In this document: positions 13,003 to 13,020 of the stretch, piece after piece
Layout of the letters: every line of letters starts with the position of its first letter
Position numbering within the stretch: the stretch's first letter is position 1
Assembly (NCBI GenBank): GCA_913051905.1
Contig: CAJXBY010000064.1
Location: 1-13,020, forward strand
Reading direction: 5' to 3'
Origin: an uncultured Gammaproteobacteria bacterium
Lineage (GTDB): Bacteria; Pseudomonadota; Gammaproteobacteria; Arenicellales; UBA868
DNA length: 13,020 nucleotides
The notes under the pieces: model-generated
The model's input: only the letters and a program-made list of their open reading frames with translations
What the model was told of the DNA's origin: nothing
Database searches by the model: none
Translations under genes and position numbers: made by a program

Positions 13003-13020
13003 AGTGTTTTCCTCGCTTTC

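Overview
The window is a gene-dense stretch of bacterial chromosome (or a contig from one) with twelve coding sequences: one cut by the left edge and eleven complete. They are nearly all enzymes. I see no transposase, integrase, phage gene, CRISPR array, tRNA or rRNA, and no transcription factor. Shine-Dalgarno sequences of the AAGGAG/GGAGG type, protein families typical of Proteobacteria and mixed G+C (roughly 45-70% by local hand counts) suggest a free-living proteobacterium, perhaps a gammaproteobacterium with a wide catabolic repertoire. No taxonomic marker is present, so this is a guess.

Left block (1-4875, all minus strand, read right to left): a GFA-family zinc protein, a Rieske-type oxygenase alpha subunit, a glutathione S-transferase (GST), a GMC flavoprotein oxidoreductase, and a phytoene-desaturase/PYROXD2-like FAD oxidoreductase that runs off the window. 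The last two overlap by 11 bp and are probably translationally coupled. A divergent region (4876-5145) with a strong dyad at 5095-5123 separates this block from a plus-strand run (5146-7912): a second GST, an NTF2/SnoaL-fold protein and an amidase-signature hydrolase, the last two only 4 bp apart.

Right block (7976-13002): a minus-strand group made of a DUF3830-like protein, an LLM-class flavin/F420 oxidoreductase and an extended SDR; a plus-strand ketopantoate-reductase-like dehydrogenase; and a minus-strand mandelate-racemase-like enolase-superfamily enzyme. A 356-bp intergenic region (10579-10934) with an 18-bp near-palindrome lies between the DUF3830 and reductase genes.

Together this looks like a catabolic or accessory-metabolism island. 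Oxygenation, alcohol/amine oxidation, thiol conjugation and possible formaldehyde handling sit on the left. Amide hydrolysis, redox steps and acid epimerisation or dehydration sit on the right. The substrate cannot be read from the sequence. The most informative protein-level oddities are a mandelate-racemase-like enzyme that keeps the active-site spacing but has Arg in place of the S-face Lys, and a ketopantoate-reductase-like enzyme lacking both substrate-binding Asn residues. The DUF3830 protein has no known function.
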